A stretch of DNA of 64,000 nt, taken from assembly GCF_014274685.1 (NCBI RefSeq), contig NZ_CP060393.1, positions 1,051,501-1,115,500 on the forward strand, in the 5' to 3' direction. Position 1 is the stretch's first letter, and each line of letters opens with the position of its first letter. The translations under genes and the position numbers were made by a program. Shown here piece after piece: positions 63,769 through 64,000 of the stretch. Source of the stretch: Edaphobacter sp. 4G125. Its GTDB lineage: Bacteria > Acidobacteriota > Terriglobia > Terriglobales > Acidobacteriaceae. The notes beneath the pieces were generated by a model, which was given only the letters and a program-made list of their open reading frames with translations, did not search any database and had not been told where the DNA came from.

Positions 63769-63999
63769 TCAGATTCTCTCTTGAAGTTCAGATGCTTGGG
63801 ACGAGGATTTGGGCTCCACTACGGAAAAAGGAGAAGAATCAGGATGCGCCGTTCCGCCTGCGTATTGGATCGGTTCGTGGCGTTCGAGCGCTTCGCGACG
63901 GATATAACCCAGGGCCCGTTGCAGATTCCTACCGGCGAGTGGGATAGTAGCGAAGCTAGTAAGTTCTCCAGCCTGCTTTCCGGCTGATTCTAGAGCCGT
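63769..63999 (-). CDS. 3' end of an unidentified gene
   Basis: Open frame running off the window edge, 76 residues before TGA (stop at 63769-63771). The visible part is polar (LGYIRREALERHEPIQYAGG and a Ser-rich tail), without a recognisable domain. It is 4 bases upstream of the DUF1844 gene, in keeping with one operon. The identity depends on sequence beyond the edge. Confidence 0.5.
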   Translation of the reverse strand, partial: TALESAGKQAGELTSFATIPLAGRNLQRALGYIRREALERHEPIQYAGGTAHPDSSPFSVVEPKSSSQASELQERI

Positions 64000-64000
64000 A

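Noticed and set aside
1-64000. CRISPR array, insertion sequence, prophage or integron
   Set aside because: No regularly spaced repeats, transposase, integrase or phage structural motifs were found in any frame.

Overview
The window reads as a chromosome segment of an acidobacterium, most likely Terriglobia (subdivision 1, the Edaphobacter / Granulicella / Terriglobus group). This is inferred from gene content, not from a 16S gene. The indicators are two very long TonB-dependent receptors of the Oar type (one with a carboxypeptidase-regulatory-like N-terminal domain), an orphan MacB-type permease paired with a PadR regulator, DUF2934 and DUF1844 proteins, futalosine-pathway menaquinone synthesis (MqnC), and a double-length ThyX-like protein. 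No rRNA, CRISPR array, insertion sequence or prophage was seen. One tRNA (Met, CAU) is present.

Layout. 1-9 kb: a carbohydrate/glycoconjugate locus on the + strand, with a TonB receptor (5' end outside the window), a secreted PIG-L deacetylase fusion, an APC permease, a PfkB kinase and a GH4 phospho-glycosidase. 9-14.2 kb: an aldarate module, with galactarate dehydratase (+) facing a tightly overlapping operon kdgD-transporter-gudD (-). Together they would take galactarate and glucarate to 2-oxoglutarate semialdehyde. 14.2-18.4 kb: small proteins of unknown role (a lipoprotein/coil pair, DUF2934 with a histone-H1-like tail, a GT-C membrane protein, an RcnB-like protein). 18.4-31 kb: menaquinone (mqnC) next to VKOR, a metallophosphoesterase, an orphan DNA methyltransferase, a PP2C phosphatase, 3-hydroxyacyl-CoA dehydrogenase with a MaoC dehydratase, a WalJ-like hydrolase, a rhomboid, an XRE regulator, an AT-richer GT-C gene and fabG. 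31-42.8 kb: the ThyX-like fusion, PadR plus orphan permease, dienelactone hydrolase, a J-domain/Sel1 operon, recA, an ECF sigma/anti-sigma/Spy-like operon and coaD. 42.8-52 kb: a PQQ dehydrogenase, a DUF2264 protein, a complete TonB receptor with a LacI-type operator upstream, and a GH2 glycosidase. 52-64 kb: aminotransferase, mannose-1-phosphate guanylyltransferase, phosphohexomutase, HAD phosphatase, kdsB, tRNA-Met, a degenerate S41 protein, PBP1A, ribF, a PhnP-like hydrolase, a DUF1844 protein and the 3' end of one more gene.

How the genes fit together. The main theme is scavenging of plant or microbial sugars and sugar acids (outer-membrane uptake, periplasmic trimming, cytoplasmic phosphorylation or dehydration), mixed with housekeeping genes for envelope polysaccharide (manC, phosphohexomutase, kdsB, PBP1A) and cofactors (ribF, coaD, mqnC).

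Most notable points: (1) a permease-kinase-GH4-deacetylase set that resembles fructoselysine-type routes and could be a new glycoconjugate pathway; (2) a double ThyX-like protein whose two halves keep complementary pieces of the catalytic motif; (3) an S41 processing-protease homologue with both catalytic residues replaced; (4) a coiled-coil/J-domain/Sel1 operon of unknown purpose.
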